The position numbers and the translations under genes were made by a program. This document shows, piece after piece, positions 36,298 to 45,583 of a stretch of DNA of 64,000 nucleotides. The stretch covers positions 1 through 64,000 of the forward strand of contig NZ_JADQBZ010000003.1 in assembly GCF_016278365.1 (NCBI RefSeq), given 5' to 3'. The DNA is from Methanolobus sp. (lineage in GTDB: Archaea; Halobacteriota; Methanosarcinia; Methanosarcinales; Methanosarcinaceae). The notes beneath the pieces are model-generated. The model was not told where the DNA came from. It saw only the letters and a program-made list of their open reading frames with translations, and searched no databases. Position 1 is the first letter of the stretch; every line of letters starts with the position of its first letter.

Positions 36298-37662
36298 ATG
36301 GAACGGATAAATAAACTTAGCAAGCTTTTAAAAGACACTTCCATTAATGCACTTATTGGCTGGATACTGGTGTTATTGCTTTTCCTGACGGGTATAGTGA
36401 ATCTAATGAACGGCAGGTTCACATGGTCCATCCTCTCCTTTTCTGTCATATTGATTATAACATCTCCGGCGCTACTGCTGCGTAAAGCCTCTATTATGCC
36501 TTCCTGGTACCTCATAATACTGGCGATCATGCCACTTGTAGGAAGCACGACTGCTTATCATCTCTTTTTCACAAGCATACCTGTCTATCTCTCAGTTGCG
36601 ACCATCGCACTGCTGCTGGTAGCTGAGATGAGTTGGTTCACTTCTGTGCGTATGCATTACAAGTTCGCTATACTCTTGGTGGCTGCAATAACACTTTCAA
36701 TGTCAGGCCTCTGGCATCTGTTGCACTGGTTGATGGATATCAACTTCGGGACTACATTCCTGCTTGACGGTCGATCACAGGAGGCTATTAATGCCGCGGT
36801 GATGCATGAGTTCATGTATGCCACTGTGACAGGTATTGTCGCAGGGGCTATTTTCGGCTTCTATCTAAGGTCACCCGGGTCTGCAGGCAATGTAAAACTT
36901 CCCCCACAGGGATTATTGAAGACTCCTGAATATCCGGTTTCCAGACCACCTGCCCCTCTCCGCAGGCTGCTTGGCATTTCTGGTAGTAAGCAAAAATTTG
37001 CAACAAGGGTGATGCAGGCAGGTTTGTTCATTTTACTAATCGTAGCACTCTACATTCGGGACTTGCCCACTGCCTTGAATGCAATAGCAGGTATTGCTAT
37101 CACATTTGTGCCTTCTTTCATCACTCGTAAGTACAATATTCCTCTTGACCCCGGACTGACTTTGTGGATCACCCTTGCTATTTTCATGGATGCCCTTGGA
37201 ACTTTTGCATTCTATGAGAACGTCGCCCGATGGGATAATATTACCCACGCCCTTTCAGCTAGTGTAATAGCTGCTGCCGGGTATGCACTTATAAGGGCTA
37301 TCGACATCTATACCGATGAGATCTATATTCCGTCTAAGATGCTGTTTCTTTTCATTCTCCTGTTCGTGCTTGCTACCGGAGTTATCTGGGAAATAATGGA
37401 ATTCCTGACGGATGAGCTAGCTGCAGAACTTGGATACAAGGCTGTGCTGGTTCAGCATGGAATCAACGATACGATGATTGACATGTCTTTCAATTTACTG
37501 GGAGCTATCCTGGCAGCTACATGGGGTGCTGCTTATCTTTCTGATATCTCTTATCGTCTCGCACGCAGGTTCGAGGAGATCTCTGCTAATAATAATTCCA
37601 TTAAAGAGTCTGAAGAGCACCTGCAGGCAAATGTATTTGCGGACAACCTGAATAACAGATAA
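36298..37662 (+). CDS. DUF2238/YjdF-like integral membrane protein
   Basis: The 454-residue protein has about eleven spans and seems to contain two related halves; each half carries a WH/WDNITHA-like helix and a GxxWEIMEF or HEFMYATVTG helix. The C-terminal half (RWDNITHALSAS, GVIWEIMEFLTDEL, DTMIDMSFNLLGA) fits the DUF2238 pattern well. Function is unknown. The ATG at 36298 follows a promoter-like TATAGTATATTG at about 20 bases, so the message may be leaderless. Confidence 0.7.
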   Translation: MERINKLSKLLKDTSINALIGWILVLLLFLTGIVNLMNGRFTWSILSFSVILIITSPALLLRKASIMPSWYLIILAIMPLVGSTTAYHLFFTSIPVYLSVATIALLLVAEMSWFTSVRMHYKFAILLVAAITLSMSGLWHLLHWLMDINFGTTFLLDGRSQEAINAAVMHEFMYATVTGIVAGAIFGFYLRSPGSAGNVKLPPQGLLKTPEYPVSRPPAPLRRLLGISGSKQKFATRVMQAGLFILLIVALYIRDLPTALNAIAGIAITFVPSFITRKYNIPLDPGLTLWITLAIFMDALGTFAFYENVARWDNITHALSASVIAAAGYALIRAIDIYTDEIYIPSKMLFLFILLFVLATGVIWEIMEFLTDELAAELGYKAVLVQHGINDTMIDMSFNLLGAILAATWGAAYLSDISYRLARRFEEISANNNSIKESEEHLQANVFADNLNNR

Positions 37663-37784
37663 CAGGCTTGCTTGTGCTTTCTGGACTTCTCCTTTTTTTC
37701 GAATACAAGTGCCGTAAGGAATAAATATTGCCATTGAGTTATAGCTTTTAATATTTATTAAAAATACTAAAACAAGGATCAGAC

Positions 37785-38105
37785 ATGGAATGGATATATC
37801 TTGTAGTTGCAGGAATGTTTGAGACCGGTTGGGCGGTCGGCATGAAATACAGTGAAGGAATGACCCGATTTTATCCGACGGTGTTTATGGTAATGTGCCT
37901 GGTCATCAGCATGCTCCTGCTGGAAAGATCATTGCGGGTGCTTCCTATAGGTACCGGATATGCTGTCTGGACAGGAATTGGTATTATAGGCACAACCATA
38001 CTTGGAATATACCTTTTTAATGAATCTGCAGATGTGCTCCGTATATTGTGCATCGTCATGATAGCTGCAGGGATAATCGGTCTCAAGATACTCTCTGTGA
38101 ACTAA
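37785..38105 (+). CDS. Small multidrug resistance (SMR) exporter, Gdx/SugE type
   Basis: This 106-residue, four-span protein starts MEWIYLVVAGMFETGWAVGMKYSEG. It has the essential membrane glutamate E13 and the Gdx-type GWAVGMKYSEG loop, which points to guanidinium export rather than broad drug export. It is followed after 61 bases by a GbsR-like regulator gene. No guanidine riboswitch was seen upstream. Confidence 0.88.
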   Translation: MEWIYLVVAGMFETGWAVGMKYSEGMTRFYPTVFMVMCLVISMLLLERSLRVLPIGTGYAVWTGIGIIGTTILGIYLFNESADVLRILCIVMIAAGIIGLKILSVN

Positions 38106-38166
38106 AGGTACAAGCTGGACATACAGGCTCCCAACACCGGAATGATATTCAGGAGGCTTTGTTAAA

Positions 38167-38655
38167 GTGAACGACATCGAGTCACAGATAACAGATATAG
38201 GAATCGAGATATTCAAAGGATATGGTGTGGACGACCTCACGGCGGCGATACTTTCAATACTCAATTTTGAGCCGTATGATATCAGTATGGAAGAGCTTGC
38301 CGAAAGAACGGGCTACAGCCTTGCCTCCATAAGCCTCAAGATGAAGAATATCGAGAACTTCTGGGGAATAAAAAGGATACAGAAGCCCGGTTCAAGAAAG
38401 ATATATTTCCGGATGGAAAAGAATCTCCTGGATGCATTCACCCTTCAGATAAAGAACGGATACGAGGCCGAGCTAAATATTGCCAGAAATAAGATAGCCC
38501 CTCTTATAAACAGGTACATAAAAGAAGTTTCTACTGAAGAAGAACGAAAGAGACTTGCTATTTTTGAAAACTATCAACAACAAATTACAAGTTTCGAAGA
38601 ACTGATTAAGTTCATCTACAACAAAGTAGAACAAATGAAAAAGCATAATAAGTGA
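38167..38655 (+). CDS. GbsR/MarR-type winged-helix transcriptional regulator
   Basis: The 162-residue protein has a winged-helix domain (MEELAERTGYSLASISLKMKNIE) and a C-terminal helical dimerisation part, as in GbsR-type regulators known for osmoprotectant and quaternary-amine genes. A GTG start lies behind AGGAGG. It probably controls the exporter gene just upstream, perhaps from a shared message. Confidence 0.72.
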   Translation: MNDIESQITDIGIEIFKGYGVDDLTAAILSILNFEPYDISMEELAERTGYSLASISLKMKNIENFWGIKRIQKPGSRKIYFRMEKNLLDAFTLQIKNGYEAELNIARNKIAPLINRYIKEVSTEEERKRLAIFENYQQQITSFEELIKFIYNKVEQMKKHNK

Positions 38656-38694
38656 TATGCCTGTTGTGTCCCTCTCTGAAAGTTCGCAACAGAA

Positions 38695-38913
38695 TCAAGC
38701 GTACTCCATACCTTGGTAGGACCTGCAACCAGCATATTTGAAAATGCTGTCACCAACAGCCTGTTTCTTGAGGATGCCATTCATCTTCGTGGTAATATGC
38801 CTGATTTTCTGCATGTCGGATTGGTCTTTCATCTCACCTGGCTTAAGTAGCCCCTGACATCGGTTTGCTATTCTGATGTTTTCATGGCATCGGTTGTGTA
38901 TATTGTCTTCCAT
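38695..38913 (-). CDS. Small protein of unknown function
   Basis: The 72-residue, basic product (MEDNIHNRCHENIRIANRCQ at the start) has four cysteines in all and matches no family I know. A good AAGGAGAG ribosome-binding site eight bases before the ATG makes it a plausible gene. It is convergent with the GbsR-like gene. Confidence 0.5.
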   Translation of the reverse strand: MEDNIHNRCHENIRIANRCQGLLKPGEMKDQSDMQKIRHITTKMNGILKKQAVGDSIFKYAGCRSYQGMEYA

Positions 38914-39128
38914 TGAAATACTCTCCTTATCCGGTTGGGTGCCAATTTAGTGTGGAATATGTGCATGAACAAGTTGCTATAGTGTGCAAATGTATGTCTG
39001 TGCATATATACCTCTAGAAAGCGTGTTGAAAGTATTATAGAAGTAGCTGTGATAATCGCTATTTATATTATAACTGTAATATTACAATTGAGTATTTTTA
39101 AGTCATTTATCTCAGGCGAAGTGTTATT

Positions 39129-39998
39129 GTGAATGTAAAAAAGTGTGAAACTAAAAACTTCCCAGGACTGCGTATAAAGGCTGCGAGGCCAGAGGAGATG
39201 AAGTTTGTCATGGGACTGGCAGAGAAGGAAGGATGGAATCCCGGAATTCATGATGGGGAATGTTTTTACCACGCCGACCCTGAAGGTTTCTTTATTGCTG
39301 AGCTTAATGGAGAGCCAGTTGGCTGCGTATCGGCAGTATCCTACAACTGCTTGTTCGGATTCGTCGGCCTGTTTATCGTAAAACCTGAACATCGCGGAAA
39401 AGGCATCGGTTCAAGCCTCTGGAGCGTTGCTATGGCAAGGCTGGAAGGACAAGTGATGGGGCTTGATGGCGTCCTTGATCAGGAGCCATATTATTCAAAA
39501 CACGGTTTCCATCCATATTACAGGAACATGCGATTTGAAGGCAGGGGAGGCGAAACGATGCCTTCAGGCCTTCTGCCTCTAAGCGATATGCCCTTTGAGG
39601 ATATACTTGTTTATGACAGCAAAGCTTTCTCACAACTGCGTCCGGGGTTTCTTGCAGGCTGGGCAGGTCAGGAAGATTCATCGGCCTTTGCTTCTGTTAA
39701 AGATGGCTGTTTACAGGGCTATGGGATTCTAAGGAAGTGTCGCAGCGGCTATAAAGTAGGACCCCTTTTCGCAGAAGATATATCCGTAGCTGAGAGACTT
39801 TTCCTTGCACTTAGAAGTACTGTACCTGAAAATGAATCTCTATTCCTTGATGTGCCACAACCTAACAAAGATGCCGTCATGATGGCTAACAAGCACGATA
39901 TGTCCGTTTGCTTTGAGACCATACGCATGTACCGGGGCAAAGCGCCTGATATCGATTTAAAAAAGATTTTTGGGGTAACTACTTTTGAACTGGGATGA
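39129..39998 (+). CDS. GNAT-family N-acetyltransferase with second C-terminal domain
   Basis: The first 140 residues are a GNAT domain: the acetyl-CoA loop is visible in IVKPEHRGKGIGSSLW, preceded by EPVGCVSAV. The C-terminal 130 residues resemble the YitH-type second domain (YDSKAF, RPGFLAGWAG, KVGPLFAEDISVAERLFLAL). The substrate is unknown. Translation seems to start with GTG. Confidence 0.83.
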   Translation: MNVKKCETKNFPGLRIKAARPEEMKFVMGLAEKEGWNPGIHDGECFYHADPEGFFIAELNGEPVGCVSAVSYNCLFGFVGLFIVKPEHRGKGIGSSLWSVAMARLEGQVMGLDGVLDQEPYYSKHGFHPYYRNMRFEGRGGETMPSGLLPLSDMPFEDILVYDSKAFSQLRPGFLAGWAGQEDSSAFASVKDGCLQGYGILRKCRSGYKVGPLFAEDISVAERLFLALRSTVPENESLFLDVPQPNKDAVMMANKHDMSVCFETIRMYRGKAPDIDLKKIFGVTTFELG

Positions 39999-40081
39999 CT
40001 GTCCTTATAATAGCCCATATGAAGCATTAAAAAATCTTCACTTGACAAAAGTACCTATGCGATAATCCGGTTGACTGCTCG

Positions 40082-40606
40082 TCAAGTGGCTTCCTTCACT
40101 TTCTTTATCATCTCCCTGCCAAAGGCGTAAAGGTCTTTCGGACTGCGCGATGTCACCAGATTGCCATCGACGACTACTTCCCTGTCCTCTGTCCGGGCAC
40201 CGGCAGCTTTCAGGTCATCGATCACTCCTGGCCATGCTGTGGCTTTCCTTCCGCTGACAACACCTGCCGATATGAGCACCTGGGGACCATGACAGATCGC
40301 AGCTACAGGTTTATTCTGCTTGAAGAAATGTCTCGTAATTTCCAGTGCGCTTTCATCAAGCCTCATCTTTTCAGGCCCTTTACCTCCTGATATTACAAGC
40401 AGGTCGAATTTTGAAGGGTCTATATCCCGGAATGCTGCATCAGCCTCTACAGAGTATCCATGCTTGCCTGTGATATTTCCTTTTTCCATGGATACGATCT
40501 GCGCATCAACTCCTTCTTCTTTCAGTCGGTGGTAAGGATAGATAAGTTCCACATCCTCAAATCCATCTGCTCCAAATACTAATGCTTTCAAAACACCTAC
40601 TCCCAT
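40082..40606 (-). CDS. DJ-1/PfpI-family protein
   Basis: The 174-residue protein has the nucleophile elbow AICHGPQ with the catalytic cysteine followed by histidine, plus the acidic partner in GADGFEDVEL. Members are glyoxalase, deglycase or intracellular-protease-like stress enzymes. The frame starts ATGGGAGTAGGTGTTTTG; the GGAG inside it could serve a TTG at 40591 giving MKALVFGADGFED, which matches the family start better than the ATG. Confidence 0.85.
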   Translation of the reverse strand: MGVGVLKALVFGADGFEDVELIYPYHRLKEEGVDAQIVSMEKGNITGKHGYSVEADAAFRDIDPSKFDLLVISGGKGPEKMRLDESALEITRHFFKQNKPVAAICHGPQVLISAGVVSGRKATAWPGVIDDLKAAGARTEDREVVVDGNLVTSRSPKDLYAFGREMIKKVKEAT

Positions 40607-40924
40607 GTTGGTGCATCATACTCTGGGCGTGGATTATATGTAATTTATGGTATGGGACTACATTGAAGAAGAGAACAGTATGCAGTATTACTTTAATGGT
40701 ATTATCCAGTCGGTGCTGAATAATAGTACTTATCAATGATTTAAGTATCAATAATACTTAGGTTTTTTTATATCTATAGTTCCTAACTTAAATTGTACAG
40801 CTGTGCCTTGAAGAGAAAACACCCCCCTTCCGTGGATGCCTCGCAGTTCAAGCTACATATCACAAGCTATGCATGAATTGGGAGGCATCTGCTTCTTACA
40901 TACAGTAAAGGTGTATTAGAGGAT
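40607..40924. other. Intergenic region with a long hairpin
   Basis: No gene is seen between the DJ-1 gene and the DUF1059 gene. The main feature is the imperfect 55-base hairpin at 40835-40889, described separately. The remainder is A+T-rich. Confidence 0.5.
40835..40889. repeat. 55-base imperfect palindrome / hairpin
   Basis: GATGCCTC (40835-40842) pairs with GAGGCATC (40882-40889). After one G-G mismatch, CAGTTCA pairs with TGAATTG, and further in AGCT faces AGCT. The fold is far more stable than expected in this A+T-rich gap, has no T tract after it and lies about 35 bases downstream (on the minus strand) of the DUF1059 stop, so it could be a terminator, a small RNA or a MITE-like element. 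Confidence 0.5.
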
Positions 40925-41152
40925 TCAGGGTTTTGGCAGGTTGCCGCAGCCGCAGCTCCTTCCAAGGAAGGTTGATACTCTGTGTCTTAGCTGGTGAATT
41001 TCATCATCGGTCATACTTTCCAGCAAATCCTTGTGCTCTTTTTCGATGTGTTCCAGCATGTTCTTCTCAACATCATCCAGATTGTTGCCGATTGCCATGT
41101 AATTGCAATTCGCAATGCCTATATCTCCACATTTCACAAGCCTTATTCTCAT
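40925..41152 (-). CDS. DUF1059-like small protein
   Basis: This 75-residue protein has the DUF1059 pattern: VKCGDIGIANCNYMAIG followed by a HIEKEH helix region. The C-terminus adds a cysteine cluster (RSCGCGNLPKP). The function of DUF1059 proteins is unknown. A GGGGG ribosome-binding site lies 9-10 bases before the ATG. Confidence 0.72.
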   Translation of the reverse strand: MRIRLVKCGDIGIANCNYMAIGNNLDDVEKNMLEHIEKEHKDLLESMTDDEIHQLRHRVSTFLGRSCGCGNLPKP

Positions 41153-41323
41153 AATGTAGCCCCCTATTTACCAGGTTTAAAAGTAATGGAGGTAGATAGA
41201 TATAAAACTAGGTTTTGATCGACATGCTTTTGTCTATTAACTCACCCTGTAAATACGCTTGATGAGTTTGCGGTATAAACCAACATATATAATCTCCCGC
41301 TCCAATCCCATAAAGAGGATTCC

Positions 41324-41434
41324 ATGAAAGTAAGTGACCTGAGATCCACACTGGTAATGAGTGCAAGAGAGGAAGCAGTTTTTAGGAATTTCGATCTTCC
41401 AAGAGATGCCTTCCATCCTACTCTACTCTTATGA
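41324..41434 (+). CDS. Possible 36-residue gene or gene fragment
   Basis: A short frame starts with ATG after AGAGGA and reads MKVSDLRSTLVMSAREEAVF, ending 36 codons later with LLL. An A+T-rich promoter-like ACATATATAAT lies about 40 bases upstream. It looks like the 5' end of a longer gene cut off by TGA, and it stands where the conserved core gives way to the accessory island. Confidence 0.35.
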   Translation: MKVSDLRSTLVMSAREEAVFRNFDLPRDAFHPTLLL

Positions 41435-42738
41435 GGGATGCATTGAAATTAAACAAGATGCAATGGAGCACATAAGAAATTTATTACTACTGATATATGT
41501 AGATGAATAATTATATTTCTAAATTGTCCTGCAATCATTCAATCTTTACAATCCTCTGAAATTGTCCGATAATACCACCTGTGCAATTCGAGGAGTTTCT
41601 GCAGGGTTTTGGAAGGCATCTAAACATATGGCACGCAAAAACAAAAAGTTAAGAGCTAGAATAGACAGACTTGGCCGATTACTGTGGATAATTAAGTAAG
41701 GATGTAAGTTGGGTTAATTATAATTAAGTAAGGTTACAATCTTCTTTTCATAAGTCAATTTATAATTTATCCATAATGTTATTTATACATAACGATTTAC
41801 AGCGTTAACAGTCTAATAGATAGATTTGAGGAAATTGGCTCAAACAATGCATTAGATAGTGGAAAACCAGATATTGCTTTATTTCAAACTTTCAGTATAT
41901 AGCGTTTATATATATAGCTTATAGTACACAAAGACTATAGACTCAAGAAAAAAGTCTAATGCCATTGAATTTACTGTATATATCTGCCTGAAACCAGAGC
42001 TTTTTGAACAAAAAATACATTTATTCTTATAGTATATATGAATATAAATAATTTTAAAAACATTTATCTAACTATAAGCACATTTCGATCCATCTGCAAT
42101 CGGTTAGCAGGACGAAGAGAATGCCATTGATGACCCTGCAGTCATGAGCTCTCTTTCTCCCTACAATAGATTGTGGTGGTAAGTGCGGTCTAATAACCTT
42201 CTATTGTTCATTAAAATTCTCTGAATTTTATTAACATTCCCATAATGCCATTATCAGAAATAGTACTTATAATTTTGACATGGGCTCAGAATGTGGAATG
42301 GTATGATTTACATCCTATGCAGTAAAAAAGAAGGGAAAACTGAAGGGAAATATGAATAATAGAGGAAGAACTTTGCAATTAGAGTGTTAATAATTGCCTT
42401 CTATGCCCTTTCATACCAAACCCATACAATTTCTCTACATTGCCCTCTGGAATGTCGTCAAATCAATTATAGGGGGTTTCTATGGGCATTCTCATGACTA
42501 CCATACATCGAGCAGAGTATATTTTCCCACGGAGGCTTTAATCTCTGGATTTAACGTCCCCTTATATTAATTATAATTATCACGAATGTTGGAATTGAGG
42601 GTCTATGCTTCTGCCATAACATAGTCCAACAACTATTTAAAGATTTTCACAAAAACTATAAATATATCATATTATATTGTTATATTTATATTAGATTTCT
42701 AATATAACAAAGTAATTAAAAAACTCAGAAGTGAAAAA
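41435..42738. other. Long A+T-rich intergenic region at the start of the accessory island
   Basis: No convincing gene lies in these 1.3 kb. A 24-codon frame at about 41627 (MARKNKKLRARIDRLGRL) is too short to judge. AATTAAGTAAGG is repeated near 41690 and 41728. G+C-richer blocks stand out at 42085-42200 (candidate structured RNA) and 42380-42560. The drop in G+C from here on marks the border between the core chromosome and the island. Confidence 0.5.
42090..42179. ncRNA. Candidate structured RNA
   Basis: CCATCTGCAATC (42090-42101) pairs with GATTGTGGTGG (42169-42179) in an eleven-base-pair stem with one bulged T. Inside, GCAGG can pair with CCTGC. The block is clearly richer in G+C than its surroundings, as many archaeal RNA genes are. 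No known RNA class is recognised; a box-C-like TTGATGA is present but no box D, so a C/D guide RNA is not supported. Confidence 0.3.
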
Positions 42739-42891
42739 ATGACAAGAAAAATACAAATTCGCAAACAAACATATTCTTTCACATTAGATCAAAATGTGGT
42801 GCAAGAACTCGATAAAGTTTCTGGAACAACATCAAGATCTGCATGGTTGAATGACTTTCTCCATTCAAACCTATTAAGTGAGACAAACTGA
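42739..42891 (+). CDS. Ribbon-helix-helix (CopG/Arc-like) protein
   Basis: This 50-residue protein has the ribbon-helix-helix layout: a basic beta strand (KIQIRKQTYSFTLD), a helix (QNVVQELDKVSG) and a second helix after TTSRSAW. A GAAGTGA ribosome-binding site precedes the ATG. Such proteins often control plasmid copy number or partition, and it stands 152 bases before the P-loop ATPase gene that looks like a replication protein. Confidence 0.75.
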   Translation: MTRKIQIRKQTYSFTLDQNVVQELDKVSGTTSRSAWLNDFLHSNLLSETN

Positions 42892-43043
42892 ACTGATAAC
42901 TCTGAGAGCGTTCAAATTTAAACTACAATAACACAGTTAGTTAAAATGGAGAGGTTTTTTACAAGCCCTACAAATCTCATATATAAATATCCATTAAGTT
43001 CTAGAAAAGTAAAACGCTCTTAAAAATAAAAAGGTGAAACTAA

Positions 43044-44429
43044 ATGATTCCAAATACAAATAATTTAACTGATAATAAAGCATATAAAGGTTTCGAAGCT
43101 ACTAAAACTACAGATAAAATCGAAAATAACACAGATAGAATAAAGCAAAAAGCACAGCAAATCTTGGAGACCGGAGATGCTTTCAAGTATATTCTTGATA
43201 CTTGGAATAAGTACCATGTTGGAGATAGAAATACAGGAGAAATATGCTTCTGTGCAATCGGGTCAACTTACATATTGAATTCCCGTGGAATCCATGTTAA
43301 GTTGAATGGTCCAAGTGGTAAAGGAAAAAGTGATGCAGCTGATACCGTCAGTGAATTGATACCTCCTTTTAAGCTCAAAGCGACATCTATCTCTCCCAAA
43401 GTTTTATACTATGACAGAACATTAAAAGCAGGAACCTTAATTTGTTCTGATGACATCGAAATAAGTGAACCTATAGCTGAAACTATAAAGAGGTCAACTT
43501 CAAACTACCAGCGGGAAACAAAACATGCGACTCTGAAGACTCAAGAGCTTTTGGAATTATCTATTCCTCCAAGAGTATGCTGGATACTCACATCTGTGGA
43601 TAGTCTTGAAGATGAACAACTCGGGAATAGATTTATTTCTGTAGATATAAACGATACTTTGGAGCAGGATCAACTTGTTTACGATAATATTCTAATCGGA
43701 GAAATGAATAACAAGGATATTATGCAGAGTCCTGAGGATGTTCTTGTGTGCAGGCAAATCTTTGAGATAATTGGCGGTGACGACACAACACCTAAACTAT
43801 ACCAAATCGCTATACCTTTTGCCAAATGTATTGATTTTGTAGACAAAAGCAATAGAAGGAATCCAAAAATATTCTTTGATATTATACGAGCAGTTGCCCT
43901 TTACCATATAAAACAAAGAGAATTATTTAATGATTTTTATCTTGCAACTGTAGATGATTTCAATCGAGCAAAGGAAATCTATGGAAAAGTGGCCCTTAAT
44001 AGGAAAACCAATCTCACAGGTCAAGAATTAAAAGTTCTTAAAATGATGGAACAAAATTCAGGTAGTGATATTGGCTACAGTGAAATCGCTAATTACTTGG
44101 GTGTAAGTGAAACAAGAGCGAAACAAATCGTTAACGGTAAGAAGGGAAATAGTGGTCTTCTCGCTAAAGTGAAAGGTTTCAATGTAATCGATCAAACTCA
44201 ACGTATGGGAGATGAAACTTCAAGCATAGACACATCTATCAAAAAGCTTCTCTTCACATATAATCCAAGATTTGATTTTGAAATGAGTAATTTTGTTTCA
44301 TTAGTAGGATTAGTCGATGAAGCCATCTCTGAATACAAAGCCATCAACAAAGAAAATGTGGAATTAGAAGTGAATATGGATCTTGAGAGTACACATTTCA
44401 GCGAAGAGGGATCATTATCTTCCTCCTAA
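43044..44429 (+). CDS. P-loop ATPase with C-terminal winged helix, probable replication protein of an integrated element
   Basis: The 461-residue protein has a Walker A motif GPSGKGKS at residues 89-96, a Walker B-like LICSDDI at 132-138, a sensor-like WILTSVDS near 180 and an arginine-containing GNRF near 194. The C-terminal part carries a winged helix (LTGQELKVLKMM, then YSEIANYLGVSETRAKQIV). This combination is typical of helicase/initiator proteins of mobile elements. The codon usage is A+T-rich like the island. GGTGA precedes the ATG. Its neighbours are the RHH gene and the origin-like dyad 1.5 kb downstream. Confidence 0.68.
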   Translation: MIPNTNNLTDNKAYKGFEATKTTDKIENNTDRIKQKAQQILETGDAFKYILDTWNKYHVGDRNTGEICFCAIGSTYILNSRGIHVKLNGPSGKGKSDAADTVSELIPPFKLKATSISPKVLYYDRTLKAGTLICSDDIEISEPIAETIKRSTSNYQRETKHATLKTQELLELSIPPRVCWILTSVDSLEDEQLGNRFISVDINDTLEQDQLVYDNILIGEMNNKDIMQSPEDVLVCRQIFEIIGGDDTTPKLYQIAIPFAKCIDFVDKSNRRNPKIFFDIIRAVALYHIKQRELFNDFYLATVDDFNRAKEIYGKVALNRKTNLTGQELKVLKMMEQNSGSDIGYSEIANYLGVSETRAKQIVNGKKGNSGLLAKVKGFNVIDQTQRMGDETSSIDTSIKKLLFTYNPRFDFEMSNFVSLVGLVDEAISEYKAINKENVELEVNMDLESTHFSEEGSLSSS

Positions 44430-44919
44430 CTCTTTTTAATATCAATGCTTATAAGCTCTTAAAGTTCTGTTGCAAAAACAGGAAAACAACTGTATAAATT
44501 ATATGATGTACTGAGAGATAAAATGACATTAAATTAAATTTTGCCAATTTTTTTATAATTTTTTAAGTTCTTTTCTTTATTTTACCTTATTACACGTGGA
44601 TAATATCCTACCCATCCCATTATAAGTTAAAAATCACGATTACCAAACTCATAATCTAAGCATGGTGTGGTAATATCGGCATAATTATCAACTATTTGAT
44701 CTATGTCCTTTCCCATTTTGCAATTCTTTTTACAATCCCTCTGAGTTTTCCCACTCCATCACGCAGATTTCTTGTGTGCCAGTTCATCGATTTTAGAAAA
44801 ATCAAACTTAGTCTTTTAATAAGTGTTTATTTGCATAGTAAAGAATATTAAATAATTTCTTCAGGACTAAGAACCACTATTTAAATTAGTTCCATAGATA
44901 ACTTTGTCTTTTCCTCAAA
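44430..44919. other. A+T-rich intergenic region with coding scraps
   Basis: No intact gene is seen. On the minus strand short frames look like decayed coding sequence, for example 44701-44787 (MNWHTRNLRDGVGKLRGIVK) followed in other frames by DQIVDNYADITT. A run of T at about 44549 could end the ATPase transcript. Confidence 0.35.
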
Positions 44920-45061
44920 TTATAGAGTTAGCTTTTCTAACCTGAACTCAATCTTGTTACCTTTTGTAATAGTTGCTTCTTGAGCAATCTCATAGAGGAT
45001 TCTACTAATGAACTATTTCCCTTGAAATGAGTGAATTTACAGCTTTTTCTGACTTTGCCGC
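44920..45061 (-). pseudogene. C-terminal scrap of an unidentified gene
   Basis: Two adjoining minus-strand frames read AKSEKAVNSLISREIVH and, one frame over, SRILYEIAQEATITKGNK with the stop at 44920. Joined by a one-base change they form a coherent C-terminus, so this looks like a frameshifted relic. No family is recognised. Confidence 0.35.
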
Positions 45062-45070
45062 AAGTCAAAG

Positions 45071-45463
45071 TTAAATATAGTTAAGTATCAATGAAGCCAG
45101 AAAACTTGCAATTAGTCCAAGAACAAAACCAATAATAATGCCTTTATAATATCTGTTATTATTGTACTTTTCAATTTCTATTCTTTCTTTTGTGTCTCCA
45201 ACTAACGGTCTCACATCCGAATAGTACATACTTTCTAATTTTTCTAACTCTATATCATCTACTATAATTAAATCATCTTTTATTTTAGAAATCTGAGCAA
45301 AGATGTCAGAAAATCTTTCGCCTTTTGTTTTTCGTTTCTTTATCTCCAATTCTATATCTTTACATAATTTGAAAATAAGATTTCTCCATTCTGATTTACA
45401 GAAGCATTCTAGATCTTTGACGTCTATTGTGTCTAATCTGTTACTTCTTATTAAAATATGCAA
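45071..45463 (-). CDS. Tail-anchored small protein of unknown function
   Basis: The product is about 130 residues, mostly helical and charged (IELEIKKRKTKGERF, IVDDIELEKLESMYY), with one C-terminal membrane span (GIIIGFVLGLIASFLASLIL). The start at 45463 is a TTG; the same frame stays open upstream to 45583, immediately after the stop of the small basic protein, with coherent sequence (DDVWRFLSNIQSIIKIYEVE) but no standard start codon. The real gene may therefore be longer or broken. Confidence 0.5.
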   Translation of the reverse strand: MHILIRSNRLDTIDVKDLECFCKSEWRNLIFKLCKDIELEIKKRKTKGERFSDIFAQISKIKDDLIIVDDIELEKLESMYYSDVRPLVGDTKERIEIEKYNNNRYYKGIIIGFVLGLIASFLASLILNYI

Positions 45464-45583
45464 TTCATTTTCCTTTTGAGTGATATCTTTCTTATCTTCT
45501 CTAAACTCTACTTCATATATTTTTATAATCGATTGTATATTTGAAAGAAATCTCCAAACATCGTCGTTTTTTGTGGTAATGGC

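Noticed and set aside
37663-37784. Guanidine riboswitch before the SMR exporter
   Set aside because: The leader is A+T-rich and shows none of the conserved ACGR or stem-loop features of known guanidine riboswitches.
42121-42150. C/D box guide RNA
   Set aside because: A TTGATGA resembling box C is present in the candidate RNA, but the first base does not fit and there is no box D at the right distance.
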